Positions 42,440-51,736 of a stretch of 64,000 bases of DNA are shown here, one piece after another. The notes beneath the pieces were generated by a model. It was not told the origin of the DNA. It made no database searches and saw nothing but the letters and a program-made list of their open reading frames with translations. The DNA comes from Rhizobacter sp. (GTDB lineage: Bacteria > Pseudomonadota > Gammaproteobacteria > Burkholderiales > Burkholderiaceae_C), in the NCBI GenBank assembly GCA_019635355.1, contig JAHBZQ010000001.1, positions 1,984,001-2,048,000 on the forward strand. Reading direction: 5' to 3'. Position 1 is the stretch's first letter; every line of letters begins with the position of its first letter. The position numbers were made by a program, and so were the translations under genes.

Positions 42440-42793
42440 TCAGTGTCCACCACTGGGTCCTTGGGGATCGCGGCGCAGCTTGGCAAGCAGCTGTGCAAAA
42501 GGGGGCACCGGCTGGCCGGCGCTTGGTGCGGCATCGGCCTGTGGCGGCATGGTGTGCAGCGTGGTGATGGTCTGCGCGGTCACGCCGAGCACGAGCCACT
42601 GGCGGTCGGCGCCTTGCCCCACTTCGACGGTGACGATGCGCTGGCTCGGAGACAGCGGCAGCATGGCGACGCTGCGCATCACGCCCTGTCCACCCGCGCC
42701 ACCCATCGGCGTGCGCTTGAGCAGCCACAGCGCGGCCGGGATCATCGCCACGATGGCAATGAACCACAGGATCGAGGTGATACCAGTGGACAT
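42440..42793 (-). CDS. fliO: Flagellar biosynthesis protein FliO
   Basis: 117 residues. One membrane helix (ITSILWFIAIVAMIPAALWL, about 5-24) and a small beta domain with the FliO pattern RSVAMLPLSPSQRIVTVEVG then WLVLGVTAQTITTLHTM. FliO is an assembly factor for FliP. The ATG shares its A with the last base of the fliN stop (TGATG). Confidence 0.88.
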   Translation of the reverse strand: MSTGITSILWFIAIVAMIPAALWLLKRTPMGGAGGQGVMRSVAMLPLSPSQRIVTVEVGQGADRQWLVLGVTAQTITTLHTMPPQADAAPSAGQPVPPFAQLLAKLRRDPQGPSGGH

Positions 42794-43227
42794 CAGCCGC
42801 CCTTGCTCAGGCGGCGCATGCGCTCGCTCGGCGTCACGATGTCGGTGAGGCGGATACCGAACTTGTCGTTCACCACCACCACCTCGCCCTGGGCGATCAG
42901 GTAGCCGTTGACCAGCACGTCCATCGGCTCGCCGGCCAGTGCGTCGAGCTCGACCACCGAGCCTTGCGCCAGCTGCAGGATGTGCTTGATGGGGATGCGG
43001 GTGCGACCCAGTTCCACGGTGAGCTGCACCGGGATGTCCAGGATCATGTTGATGTCGTTGCCCGCCGCGGCCGGGTTGGCCTGGCCGAAGTTCTGGAACG
43101 CGACCGGCGCGGCCTGCTCGGCCTGCACTTCGGCGGCGACTTCGGGCTTGGCTTCGGCGAGCGCAGCAGCCCATTCGGCTGCCATCGCGTCTTCGGCGGA
43201 TTGGCCGGTGTTTTCTTCAGCTGACAT
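42793..43227 (-). CDS. fliN: Flagellar motor switch protein FliN
   Basis: 144 residues from ATG 43227, which has GGAGAG five bases upstream; the open frame continues to a TTG without one. An acidic N terminus leads to the SpoA domain (about 60-140): NMILDIPVQLTVELGRTRIP, KHILQLAQGSVVELDALAGE, DVLVNGYLIAQGEVVVVNDK and GIRLTDIV. It forms the bottom of the C-ring. The start overlaps fliM by 11 bases. Confidence 0.95.
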   Translation of the reverse strand: MSAEENTGQSAEDAMAAEWAAALAEAKPEVAAEVQAEQAAPVAFQNFGQANPAAAGNDINMILDIPVQLTVELGRTRIPIKHILQLAQGSVVELDALAGEPMDVLVNGYLIAQGEVVVVNDKFGIRLTDIVTPSERMRRLSKGG

Positions 43228-44221
43228 TGTTCTCTCCAAGCCAGGTCAGGTTTGAGCTGGACAACATGCGATCGATCTTGAGGGCGTACTTGCCGTTGGA
43301 CGTGCCGTAGTGGCAGTCGAAGATGGGCACGCCCACCACCTTGCCCTGGATGCCGGCTTCGAGGTCGAGCTCGATGAAATCACCCGGCTTGAAGGCGAGC
43401 AGCTGCTCGACCGTGGCATCGGCCTTGGCGAGCTCCGCCACGACCTCGACCTCGGCGGCCTGGATCTGCTGCTTCATCAGGTTGACCCAGCGGCGATCGG
43501 GTTCGTTGCTGTCGCCCTGGATGGTCGAATACAGCACGTCGCGGATGGGCTCCAGCGTGGCGTAGGGAATGCAGAAGTGGATGGTGCCGGTGGTGTCGCC
43601 GATCTCGAGCGTGAAGCTCGTGGCGACCACGATCTCGCTCGGCGTGGCGATGTTGGCGAACTGGGGCTGCATCTCCGAGCGCTGGTAGTCGAGCTCCAGC
43701 GGGTAGATGCCGTTCCACGCCTTCTTGTATTCGGCGGTGATCACCTCCACCAGGCGCGTGATGATGCGCTGCTCGGTGGGCGAGAAATCGCGGCCCTCGA
43801 TGCGGGTGTGGAACTTGCCGGCACCGCCGAAGAGCGCGTCGATCACGGCGAACACCAGCGTCGGGTCGCACACGATGAGGCCCGAACCGCGCAGCGGCCG
43901 CACGCTCATGATGTTGAAGTTGGTGGGCACCACGATCTCGCGCAGGAAGGCGCTGTACTTCTGCACCTTGATGCCGCCGATGGAAATCTCGGGGCTGCGG
44001 CGGATGAAGTTGAAGAGACCGATGCGGATGTTGCGCGCGAAGCGCTCGTTGATGATCTCCATCGTGGGCATGCGCCCACGGACGATCCGCTCCTGGCTCG
44101 CGATGTCGTAGTCGCGGATGCCGCCTTGCGCGACCTCTTCCTGCTCGAGCTTCTGGCTCTCGCCGGTGATGCCCTGCAGCAGCGCATCGACTTCGTCTTG
44201 CGACAGGATTTGCTGGTTCAT
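43217..44221 (-). CDS. fliM: Flagellar motor switch protein FliM
   Basis: 334 residues. The N-terminal CheY-P-binding peptide is LSQDEVDALLQGITG (6-20). The middle CheC-like domain contains RGRMPTMEIINERFARNIRI and GSGLIVCDPTLVFAVIDALF. A SpoA domain ends the protein (KPGDFIELDLEAGIQGKVVG). It links chemotaxis output to rotor direction. It follows fliL by four bases. Confidence 0.96.
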   Translation of the reverse strand: MNQQILSQDEVDALLQGITGESQKLEQEEVAQGGIRDYDIASQERIVRGRMPTMEIINERFARNIRIGLFNFIRRSPEISIGGIKVQKYSAFLREIVVPTNFNIMSVRPLRGSGLIVCDPTLVFAVIDALFGGAGKFHTRIEGRDFSPTEQRIITRLVEVITAEYKKAWNGIYPLELDYQRSEMQPQFANIATPSEIVVATSFTLEIGDTTGTIHFCIPYATLEPIRDVLYSTIQGDSNEPDRRWVNLMKQQIQAAEVEVVAELAKADATVEQLLAFKPGDFIELDLEAGIQGKVVGVPIFDCHYGTSNGKYALKIDRMLSSSNLTWLGENNVS

Positions 44222-44225
44222 GTTC

Positions 44226-44876
44226 TTACTGAACGATGAAGTTCGAGAAGTGGACGCGTTTGATCGGGCTGCTTGCGGAAGCGCTCGCCTTCTTCTTCTT
44301 TTTCTTCGGCTGGTCTTCGTCTTCCACCTCGTCGTCGGTGGACTCGACCCGCGCCACGGGTTCATCCTTGATCTCGATGCCCAGCGGCAGCCCGGCCTCG
44401 CGCATGATGTCTTTCGCCAGGGCCAGCTTGCCCTCGCGCGACAGCAGCTGCCCCGAGGTCTTGTGCGACAGCACCATCAGGATGCCGTTGCGGATGGCCG
44501 GCATGTAGGCCTTCATCTCTTCGGCGAACTTGGCGTCTTCGACTTCCAGCGTCACGCCGATCTGGGCGTAGCGGTCGCTTTCCTTGTCGGCCAGGTTGAC
44601 GACGAAGGGCTCGAGCGGCACGAACACGGGCGGGTGTTTGGCCGCGTCTTTGCGGCGGGCTTCGGCTGCGGCGGCCGCACTGGCTTCGCCACCGTCTTCT
44701 TCCTCGGCGGCGGCAGCGGCGGCGGCCTTCTTCTTCATCACGACCACGGCCGCGGCACCACCCCCGAGCACCAGCACCAGCACGGCTGCGAGGATGATGA
44801 TCAGCTTCTTCTTGCCCTTGGGGGCAGGGGCATCGCCGGCGACGGCATCGGCCGTGGCGGCAGCGGCTTTGGACAT
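44226..44876 (-). CDS. fliL: Flagellar basal body-associated protein FliL
   Basis: 216 residues, starting at ATG 44876 with GGAG five bases upstream. One membrane helix (KLIIILAAVLVLVLGGGAAA), an Ala-rich linker, then the FliL periplasmic domain: FVPLEPFVVNLADKESDRYA, QIGVTLEVEDAKFAEEM and YMPAIRNGILMVLSHKT. It has an unusual inserted Asp/Glu and Lys-rich stretch (about 180-200) before the usual end VHFSNFIVQ. FliL rings support the stator. It heads the fliLMNOPQR run. Confidence 0.93.
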   Translation of the reverse strand: MSKAAAATADAVAGDAPAPKGKKKLIIILAAVLVLVLGGGAAAVVVMKKKAAAAAAAEEEDGGEASAAAAAEARRKDAAKHPPVFVPLEPFVVNLADKESDRYAQIGVTLEVEDAKFAEEMKAYMPAIRNGILMVLSHKTSGQLLSREGKLALAKDIMREAGLPLGIEIKDEPVARVESTDDEVEDEDQPKKKKKKASASASSPIKRVHFSNFIVQ

Positions 44877-44992
44877 GGACACTCCTTCAATGGAGAGCCC
44901 GCACGGGGCTCTTCTTGAAGGAAATTATGAAAACCGGGGCGGTTTTCGAAGGCTCGATAAGCGGGCGGAAAGCCCGGCTTCAGCGATGTGAT

Positions 44993-45020
44993 CGTCATTC
45001 CCGCTTTCGCGGGAATGACG
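44993..45020. terminator. Strong hairpin between fliK and fliL
   Basis: CGTCATTCCCGC-TTTC-GCGGGAATGACG, a perfect 12-pair stem, lies nine bases after the fliK stop. A second hairpin (GAGCCC / GGGCTC) lies at about 44895-44912, before fliL. The first has the form of a widespread proteobacterial repeat (ATTCCCGC... GCGGGAAT) and probably separates the fliF-K and fliL-R transcripts. It has no T-run. Confidence 0.65.
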
Positions 45021-45029
45021 GTGGCAGGA

Positions 45030-46199
45030 TCAGGCGTAGAGGTCGACGCCGCCAGCCGAAACGCGCGTCGTCACACGGCGAGATGTGACATCCGTCTCAA
45101 CTCCGCCGACGGCACGGGCGTTGCCGTCACCGCGCTCACCTCGGCCGTCGCCCTCGCCTTGCTCACGCCCACGGGCCTGGCTGTGCACGCCGCCGCCGGA
45201 GAGCGTGAAACCGGCCTCGCGCAGCGAGGCGGCGAGTTCGGGCAGGCCGTTTTCGATGATCTGCCGCGTGGCCGCCGAATCGGCGCCGAAATTGACCTGC
45301 GCCTGCGTGCCGTCGATGGCGATCTGCACCGAGATCGGCCCCATCTCGGCCGGGTTGAGGTGCAGTTCGGCCTGCTGGATGCCGTCCTTGGCGAGCACGC
45401 TGACCTGCACGCCGAGGTCCCGGGCGAACTCGGGCGAGGTGGCCTGCGTGGGCACCTGCACCGCCACCGGGGCAGCGGTCTCGCCGGTGCGCGAGGTAGC
45501 GGGAGTCGACGCTACGCCCGCCGGGTGCGGCGTGTGCAGCTCCTGTGCAGGCTTCAGTTCGCGCCGGCTGTCGTCGACCTGGGCCAGCGCAGCCTTGAAC
45601 GATGAGCTTTCCGCCGCGTCGCGGGTCGTGGGTTCGGGTTTGGCCTTGAGCTCGCGCGCCTCCTGGGCGGCGTCTTGGGCCTTCACGTCCTTGCCGGTGG
45701 CGGCGAGCGCGCCACGTGCACCGCCCTTTTTCGACGCGTCGGCCGTGTCGGCCAGCTCGTCGCCTGCGGCGGCCTTGCCCTTGGCGGCCTCGGCCTCCGG
45801 CGGCGCCACCGGCCGCTGCAGCGAGGCCAGCCAGTCGGCCAGGGCAGGGTCGGCGGCGGGGGATTCGGTGTCGACCTTCTCGGCACGGTCGGCGCTGTCG
45901 CCCTCACCGTCGGCCTTCGCGGCCTTGTCGGCGTGTTTGTCGGACTCGGCCTTGTGGCCCTTCTCGGCCTTGCCCGACTTGTCGGCCTTCTCGCCCTTGT
46001 GGCTGCGCTCGCCGGCCTGGGCGGGCTTGGTCGCGTCGGCTTCAGGTGCCGCATCGGGCGTGGGCGCTTCGGCCTCGCGCGCCTGGGCCCGGCTCAGCAT
46101 CTGCGAGAAGCCGGGTTGTGACGACGGGGCCGGTGCCGCGGCCTGCGCCGGCATCTGCGGTGCAACGGGCGGAACGAAAGACGAGATGGCGGGGTTCAT
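45030..46199 (-). CDS. fliK: Flagellar hook-length control protein FliK
   Basis: 389 residues. A long Ala/Lys/Glu/Asp-rich disordered N-terminal half (about 40-250, with HKGEKADKSGKAEKGHKAES) is typical of the molecular ruler. The compact C-terminal Flg_hook domain follows, with GIQQAELHLNPAEMGPISVQ, IDGTQAQVNFGADSAATRQI and LREAGFTLSGGGV. ATG 46199 is chosen; the open frame upstream is compositionally unrelated. It is the last gene of the fliF-K run. Confidence 0.92.
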   Translation of the reverse strand: MNPAISSFVPPVAPQMPAQAAAPAPSSQPGFSQMLSRAQAREAEAPTPDAAPEADATKPAQAGERSHKGEKADKSGKAEKGHKAESDKHADKAAKADGEGDSADRAEKVDTESPAADPALADWLASLQRPVAPPEAEAAKGKAAAGDELADTADASKKGGARGALAATGKDVKAQDAAQEARELKAKPEPTTRDAAESSSFKAALAQVDDSRRELKPAQELHTPHPAGVASTPATSRTGETAAPVAVQVPTQATSPEFARDLGVQVSVLAKDGIQQAELHLNPAEMGPISVQIAIDGTQAQVNFGADSAATRQIIENGLPELAASLREAGFTLSGGGVHSQARGREQGEGDGRGERGDGNARAVGGVETDVTSRRVTTRVSAGGVDLYA

Positions 46200-46236
46200 G
46201 GTCGGGGCTCGATCGGGGTCAGCGGACTCAGCGGGC

Positions 46237-46704
46237 TCAGGCGGCGATGGAGCGCTGCTGCAGCTGCGCCCAGGCGGCACGCGCCGCGAATTCATCGGTC
46301 TGCTTCTGGTCGCGGCGGTCCGCGGCGATGCGCTGCTCGGTGAGGCGGCGCTCGAGCAGCTTGCGCACCGAGGCCACGCGCATCTCCTGCTCGCGCAGGT
46401 CTTCGCGCGCCTGCTCGACCTTGCGCTCGGCGTGCGCGGCAATCTGCTGCTGCTGCTCGATGGCCTGCGTGAGGCGGCTGCTGAAGCCCTGGTAGCACTG
46501 CAGGATGCTCACCGAGCTGTTCTTGCTGAACTGCTCGCGGAAGCGCCCTTCGTATTCTCCGCGGTAGGCCACCAGCTGGTCGGCCTGGCTCTGCGCAGCG
46601 GCAAAGCTGTCGCTCGCCTGCTGCAGCAGCGCCACGGCGGTGTCGCGCTCGCGCTCGGCCTGGCCCAGCAAAGCCATCAGGGGATCGATCGAAGGGTTGC
46701 TCAT
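46237..46704 (-). CDS. fliJ: Flagellar export chaperone FliJ
   Basis: 155 residues, almost entirely heptad helix, as expected for the two-helix coiled coil that acts as stalk of the FliI ATPase. Phrases such as EYEGRFREQFSKNSSVSILQ and REQEMRVASVRKLLERRLTE fit the family. It sits between fliI and fliK. Confidence 0.9.
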   Translation of the reverse strand: MSNPSIDPLMALLGQAERERDTAVALLQQASDSFAAAQSQADQLVAYRGEYEGRFREQFSKNSSVSILQCYQGFSSRLTQAIEQQQQIAAHAERKVEQAREDLREQEMRVASVRKLLERRLTEQRIAADRRDQKQTDEFAARAAWAQLQQRSIAA

Positions 46705-46721
46705 GGTGCAGCCTCAGTGAT

Positions 46722-48158
46722 TCAGTGGGTGGTGAGCTCGCGCAGCTCGCGCAGGCTCTGGGTGAGGGATGCCGGCCGGTGCATGTCCTGCTGCAGCAGC
46801 GACACCATCTGCGGGTGCAGGCGCACCGCGGTGTCGAGCTCGGGGTCATTTCCGGGGCTGTAGGCGCCGAGCTGGATCAGGTCGCGCGCCTTGTTGTATT
46901 TCGCGTGCAGCTGGCGGAAGCGGCGGGCCGCATCGATGTGCGCGCCTTCGCTCACGTTGTTCATCACGCGCGAGATCGAGCGCTCGATGTCGATGGCCGG
47001 GTAGTGGCCGGCTTCGGCCAGCTCGCGGCTCAGCACGATGTGGCCGTCGAGGATGCCTCGGGCCGCATCGGCGATCGGGTCTTGCTGGTCGTCGCCTTCG
47101 CTGAGCACGGTGTAGAAGGCGGTGATCGAGCCCACGCCGTGGATGCCGTTGCCGCTACGCTCCACGAGCTGCGGCAGCTTGGCAAAGCAGCTCGGCGGGT
47201 AGCCCTTGGTGGCCGGCGGCTCGCCGATGGCCAGTGCAATCTCGCGCTGCGCCATCGCGTAGCGGGTGAGCGAATCCATCAGCAGCAGCACATGCTGGCC
47301 GCGGTCGCGGAAGTGCTCGGCAATGGCGGTGGCGTAATTCGCGCCCTGCATGCGGGTGAGCGGCGGCGCGTCGGCGGGTGCGGCCACCACCACCGAGCGG
47401 CGGATGCCGTCTTCGCCCAGGATGTCTTCGATGAACTCTTTCACTTCACGGCCGCGCTCGCCGATGAGCCCGACCACGATCACGTCGGCCGCGGTGTAGC
47501 GGGCCATCATGCCCAGCAGCACCGATTTGCCCACGCCGGTGCCGGCGAAGAGGCCGATGCGCTGGCCGCGGCCCACGGTGAGCATGCTGTTGATGGCGCG
47601 CACGCCGGTGTCGAGCGGCTGGCGGATGGGGTCGCGGTCCATCGCGTTGATGGAGCGGCGCACCAGCGGCTCCTTGTGCACGTGTTGCAGCGGGCCCTTG
47701 CGGTCGATCGGGTGGCCGTGCGAGTCGATCACGCGGCCGAGCAGGCCGTCGCCCACCGGCAGGTGCTGCGTGCGGTCTTCGCCACGGCGCCAGGGGTGGT
47801 TGGGGGTGTTGAGCTGCAGCGGCACGATGGGCGACGGGCGCGGCACCACGCGGGCGCCACTGGCCAGGCCTTGCACGTCGCTGCTGGTGGGCATGAGGTA
47901 GGCACGGTCGCCCGAGAAGCCCACCACTTCGGCCAGCACGGGCGGGACGTTGTGGTGGTCGTCCATGTGGATCTGGCACACCGAGCCCACCGGCACGCGG
48001 ATGCCCGCGGCTTCGAGCACAAGACCGGCCACGCGCACGAGAGTGCCCTGCGTTTCCAGCGGCACGGGGTCGGCGGCGAAGTTCTGCAGGTCGGCGAGGT
48101 AGCGGTGCCACTTCTCGCCTTGCGCCACGGCATGGGTCTCGATGGGCGAGGTGATCAT
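46722..48158 (-). CDS. fliI: Flagellum-specific ATPase FliI
   Basis: 478 residues. Walker A GLFAGTGVGKSVLLGMMARY, DVIVVGLIGERGREVKEFIE, Walker B VLLLMDSLTRYAMAQREIAL, then GYPPSCFAKLPQLVERSGNG are the F1-beta-like hallmarks. It energises export with FliH and FliJ. Its ATG overlaps the fliH stop by four bases. Confidence 0.96.
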   Translation of the reverse strand: MITSPIETHAVAQGEKWHRYLADLQNFAADPVPLETQGTLVRVAGLVLEAAGIRVPVGSVCQIHMDDHHNVPPVLAEVVGFSGDRAYLMPTSSDVQGLASGARVVPRPSPIVPLQLNTPNHPWRRGEDRTQHLPVGDGLLGRVIDSHGHPIDRKGPLQHVHKEPLVRRSINAMDRDPIRQPLDTGVRAINSMLTVGRGQRIGLFAGTGVGKSVLLGMMARYTAADVIVVGLIGERGREVKEFIEDILGEDGIRRSVVVAAPADAPPLTRMQGANYATAIAEHFRDRGQHVLLLMDSLTRYAMAQREIALAIGEPPATKGYPPSCFAKLPQLVERSGNGIHGVGSITAFYTVLSEGDDQQDPIADAARGILDGHIVLSRELAEAGHYPAIDIERSISRVMNNVSEGAHIDAARRFRQLHAKYNKARDLIQLGAYSPGNDPELDTAVRLHPQMVSLLQQDMHRPASLTQSLRELRELTTH

Positions 48159-48922
48159 GCGGCCCCCCGATCGTCGCCGGCGTCGGCGTCATCGTCGGCG
48201 GGCGGGCCGCCGTTCCAGCGCTCGTCACAGCCGAGCGAGGCGGCAGCGCGCCGCCAGCGGGTTTCCACGCTCGCATCGATCACGCCGATGTCGGACTCGA
48301 CCACGCAGCCACCACGGGTGACGTCGCTGTCGGAGATCACACGCCCGCCGCGCGCTTCGATCACCTCGGCGGCGCCCTGGGCCACGAGGGCATGGTCGTC
48401 GGGGTGCACGCGCAGCGTGATGTGCTGGGCGCTGCGCAGGAGGGTGTCGACCGCTTCCTGCGCCACGGCGGCCACGAGCTCAGGGCGCTGCGTGAGCTCG
48501 CTGCGCACGATCTGGCGCGCGAGGTGCGTGGCCGAGACGGCCAGGGCACGGGCCATGTCCTGCTGCAAGGCGTCGAGCTGGCGGTTGTACGACTCGGCGA
48601 TGGCGCCCATCTGCGCGGTGATCTGTGCGGCGTAGCTTTGCTTGAAGCCGTCGAGCGCAACCAGGCCGTCGCGGTAGCCGTCTTGATAGCCGGCGGTGCG
48701 GGCGGCCTTGACGTGCGCGGCCAGGGTTTCTTCTGGAGACGGTGCCGGCGGCGCAGGCGGAGCCGGCGGCTCGGCGCGCTGCACCGGGGCTTGCGGCGCG
48801 GCTTCGTTGCCGGAGAGCGCACCGGGCTTCCACGCGGCGAAGGAGTTCAGCTCCTCGCGCGGGATGAAGCGGGCGTAGGGCGACGCCGGCTTGGGCGTGC
48901 TGCCGTTTTTAGAGGAACTCAT
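48155..48922 (-). CDS. fliH: Flagellar assembly protein FliH
   Basis: 255 residues from ATG 48922; GTG 48934 would add four residues and overlap fliG. It has a Pro/Ala-rich N terminus, then the FliH/YscL pattern GYQDGYRDGLVALDGFKQSY, ALAVSATHLARQIVRSELTQ, ITLRVHPDDHALV and GGCVVESDIGVIDASVETRW. FliH regulates FliI and docks it at the C-ring. Confidence 0.92.
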   Translation of the reverse strand: MSSSKNGSTPKPASPYARFIPREELNSFAAWKPGALSGNEAAPQAPVQRAEPPAPPAPPAPSPEETLAAHVKAARTAGYQDGYRDGLVALDGFKQSYAAQITAQMGAIAESYNRQLDALQQDMARALAVSATHLARQIVRSELTQRPELVAAVAQEAVDTLLRSAQHITLRVHPDDHALVAQGAAEVIEARGGRVISDSDVTRGGCVVESDIGVIDASVETRWRRAAASLGCDERWNGGPPADDDADAGDDRGAA

Positions 48923-49904
48923 CGTCGCCGCCACCGCCCAACACGATCTGGCCTTCGTCGGCCAGGCGTCTCACGATCTTCAGCATTTCCTTCTGCTCGG
49001 CTTCGACCTCGCTCACACGCACCGGGCCGCGCGATTCGAGGTCTTCGCGCAGCGTCTCGGCGGCGCGCGTCGACATGTTCTTGAACACCTTCTCGCGCAT
49101 CTCGGGCGTGGCGCCCTTGAGCGCGATCACGAGCGATTCGCTCTGCACTTCCTTCAGCAGCAGCTGGATGCCCTTGTCGTCGACCTTCTCCAGGTCGTCG
49201 AAGGTGAACATGTTGTCCATGATCTTCTGGGCCAGCTCGTTGTCGGCTTCGCGGATGTAATCGAGCACCGCGGTCTCGACGCTGCCACCCATCAGGTTGA
49301 TCATTTCGGCAGCCGTCTTCACGCCGCCCAGCGAGGCCTTGCGCAGCTTGTCGCCGCCGGCCAGCACCTTGCTCATCACTTCGTTGAGGTCCTTCAGCGC
49401 CGAAGGCTGGATGCCGTCGAGCGTGGCCACGCGCACCAGCACTTCGTTGCGCTGGCGTTCGGTAAAACACTTCAAGACCCCAGACGCCTGGTCGAAGTCG
49501 AGGTGCACCAGGATGGCGGCCACGATCTGCGGGTGCTCGTTGCGCAGGAGTTCGGCCACGCTTTGCGCGTCCATCCACTTCAGGCTTTCGATGCCCGAGA
49601 CGTCACCGCCTTGCAGGATGCGATCGATCAGCAGGTTGGCCTTGTCTTCACCGAGCGCCTTGCGCAGCACCGACTTCACGTACTCGTCGGTGTCGGTCAC
49701 GAGCATGCTCTGCTCCGAGGCCACCGAGGCGAACTTGGTCAGCACGTCGTCGAGCTTCTCGCGCGGAATGCTCTTCATGCGCGCGATGGTCTCGCCCAGG
49801 CCTTGCACTTCCTTGGGCGTGAGGTGCTTGAAGACCTCGGAGGCTTCTTCCTCTCCGAGGGACATCAGCAGAATCGCGGCGTCTTCGAGGCCCTGTGCGT
49901 CCAT
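48909..49904 (-). CDS. fliG: Flagellar motor switch protein FliG
   Basis: 331 residues with the three armadillo-like domains. Motifs are ILLMSLGEEEASEVFKHL, NEHPQIVAAILVHLDFDQAS and DVLTKFASV. The torque-generating C-terminal helix lies in FTFDDLEKVDDKGIQLLLKE, followed by ALKGATPEMREKVFKNMSTR with its charged residues facing MotA. It starts 12 bases after fliF. Confidence 0.96.
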   Translation of the reverse strand: MDAQGLEDAAILLMSLGEEEASEVFKHLTPKEVQGLGETIARMKSIPREKLDDVLTKFASVASEQSMLVTDTDEYVKSVLRKALGEDKANLLIDRILQGGDVSGIESLKWMDAQSVAELLRNEHPQIVAAILVHLDFDQASGVLKCFTERQRNEVLVRVATLDGIQPSALKDLNEVMSKVLAGGDKLRKASLGGVKTAAEMINLMGGSVETAVLDYIREADNELAQKIMDNMFTFDDLEKVDDKGIQLLLKEVQSESLVIALKGATPEMREKVFKNMSTRAAETLREDLESRGPVRVSEVEAEQKEMLKIVRRLADEGQIVLGGGGDDEFL

Positions 49905-49916
49905 GATCTTGTTTCG

Positions 49917-51587
49917 TTATGCCTTCAGGGTGTCGCCATTGACCCAGCCGCGCACGATGTTGGCCACGGCCGACGGGTTTTCCTTGGCGAAGGTGCGCGC
50001 GCTCGCGAGGTGGGCGCTGACCTTGGGCGACTCGATGCGCAGCATCTCGGGCTCTTCCGGCAGCGCTTCCTTGTCGTCGACGACGGCCAGCGCCTCGCGC
50101 GGCTCGGGGGCGGGCGGTTGCAGCGCGGCCTTGAGGGCCGGGCGGATGAGCGTGAAGATGACGACCAGGGCCACGAGCGCCAGCGCGGCGGGCACGACGG
50201 CGGCGCGCAGCAGGTCGACGGTGGCGGGCTGCTTCCAGATCGGGGTGTCGTCCTTCGGGGCGGCTTCGACCTTGAAGGGCGCGTTGATGATCTTCACCGA
50301 GTCGCCACGGTCCTGCTTGAAGCCGATGCTCTCGCGCACCAGGCTGTTCAGGTTCTCCAGCTCACCCGCCGTGAGCGGCGTGGTGGTGGTCTTGCCCTTG
50401 GCGTCGGTCTTGGTGATGTGGTTGACCACCACTGCGGCGTTCAGGCGCTTCACGGTGCCGGTGGCGTTACGCGTCACCTTCACGGTCTTGTCGACCTCGT
50501 AGTTGGTGACGGCGCTGCGGCTGTTGTTGCTCTGGCCGCCGGCCTGCGCGGCCTGAAGGGCTTGCGAGGCGCCGGTCACCGGGGCGGTGGCGGCCACGGG
50601 CGGCTGGTTGGAGGTGGCGCCGGGGATGCCGGTCGCGCCGCCCGCCTGGCTGCCGCTCTGCTCGCTGCTTTGCATGCTGCGCACGGTGGCCTGGGCGTTC
50701 GGGCCCTGGTTGGGCTTGAATTCTTCGGAGGTGGCTTCGACCTGCGAGAAGTCGAGTTCGGCGGTGACCTGTGCACGCAGGTTGTCGCGGCCGACCACGG
50801 GCTCGAGGATGTCGAGGATGCGCTTGGTGTAGCTGGCCTCGATCTGGTTCACGTATTGCAGCTGCTGCGCGTCGAGCCCGGCACCGTTGTTGCCTTCCTG
50901 CGGGCCCGACAGCAGCGCGCCGGTCTGGTCGAGCACGCTCACGGCCTTGGGGTTCATCTCGGGCACGCTGCTCGACACGAGGTGCACGATGCCGGCCACC
51001 TGAGAGCGGTCGAGCGTGCGGCCGGGGTAGAGCGTGAGCATCACGGAGGCGCTGGGTTTCTGCTGTTCCCGGAAGAACCCATTCTGATTGGGCAGCGCCA
51101 GGTGCACGCGTGCGTTTTGCACGGAAGGCATGGCGGTGATGGAGCGGGTGAGTTCGCCTTCCAGGCCGCGCTGGAAGGTGAGGCGTTCCTGGAACTGGGT
51201 CTGACCGAATTTCGCGCCGTCCATCAGCTCGAAGCCGACCACCGAGCCCTTGGGCAGGCCGGCCGAGGCGAGCTTCAGGCGCAGGTCGTGCACCTGCGAC
51301 GCCGGCACGAGGATGGCGCCGCCACCTTCGGTGTAGCGGTAAGGCACGTTGAGCTGCGAGAGCTGGGCAATGATGGCGCCGCCGTCCTTGTCGGACAGGT
51401 TGGCGTAGAGCACCTTGTAGTCACCCTGGCTGCTCCACAGCGTGAGCGCGGCCAGCACGGCGATGAGCGCGGCCACGCCCAGGCCTAGGCCGATGCGGCT
51501 CTTGACGGGCAGGGCCGCCAGCCGGGCGCCGAAGCCGGCGTTGGCAGGAAGAACGTTGGGGTTGGCGATGGCGACCGCGTTGTCCAT
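49917..51587 (-). CDS. fliF: Flagellar MS-ring protein FliF
   Basis: 556 residues. Membrane helix 1 is about 27-48. The ring-building motifs follow (LYANLSDKDGGAIIAQLSQL, GFELMDGAKFGQTQFQERLT, RARVHLALP-type QNARVHLALPNQNGFFREQQ). A long Gln/Ala/Ser-rich loop (about 290-345) and membrane helix 2 (LRAAVVPAALALVALVVIFT) precede the C-terminal FliG-binding tail. It is divergent from fliE across 149 bases, and heads fliFGHIJK. Confidence 0.96.
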   Translation of the reverse strand: MDNAVAIANPNVLPANAGFGARLAALPVKSRIGLGLGVAALIAVLAALTLWSSQGDYKVLYANLSDKDGGAIIAQLSQLNVPYRYTEGGGAILVPASQVHDLRLKLASAGLPKGSVVGFELMDGAKFGQTQFQERLTFQRGLEGELTRSITAMPSVQNARVHLALPNQNGFFREQQKPSASVMLTLYPGRTLDRSQVAGIVHLVSSSVPEMNPKAVSVLDQTGALLSGPQEGNNGAGLDAQQLQYVNQIEASYTKRILDILEPVVGRDNLRAQVTAELDFSQVEATSEEFKPNQGPNAQATVRSMQSSEQSGSQAGGATGIPGATSNQPPVAATAPVTGASQALQAAQAGGQSNNSRSAVTNYEVDKTVKVTRNATGTVKRLNAAVVVNHITKTDAKGKTTTTPLTAGELENLNSLVRESIGFKQDRGDSVKIINAPFKVEAAPKDDTPIWKQPATVDLLRAAVVPAALALVALVVIFTLIRPALKAALQPPAPEPREALAVVDDKEALPEEPEMLRIESPKVSAHLASARTFAKENPSAVANIVRGWVNGDTLKA

Positions 51588-51736
51588 GTTGCTCTGGGTG
51601 TACTCGCTGGGCGCAAATGCACCCGTCTGACGACGATTGTTCGGGAACTTGAGGGGTGGGCATGGGTTGAACAGGCCGACAAAGCCGCCCCACTTCCGAA
51701 CATGGTTGAGGACACAACTGCCTACAGTTCAATGCC

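Noticed and set aside
46725..51488. Long plus-strand frames over fliI and fliF-fliG
   Set aside because: GC-rich shadows of conserved flagellar genes; products are of biased composition.
51588..51736. Possible sigma-54 promoter between fliF and fliE
   Set aside because: No GG-N10-GC element with the correct flanks on either strand; a GGCCGACAA stretch resembles a sigma-28 -10 but lacks a -35 at the right distance.
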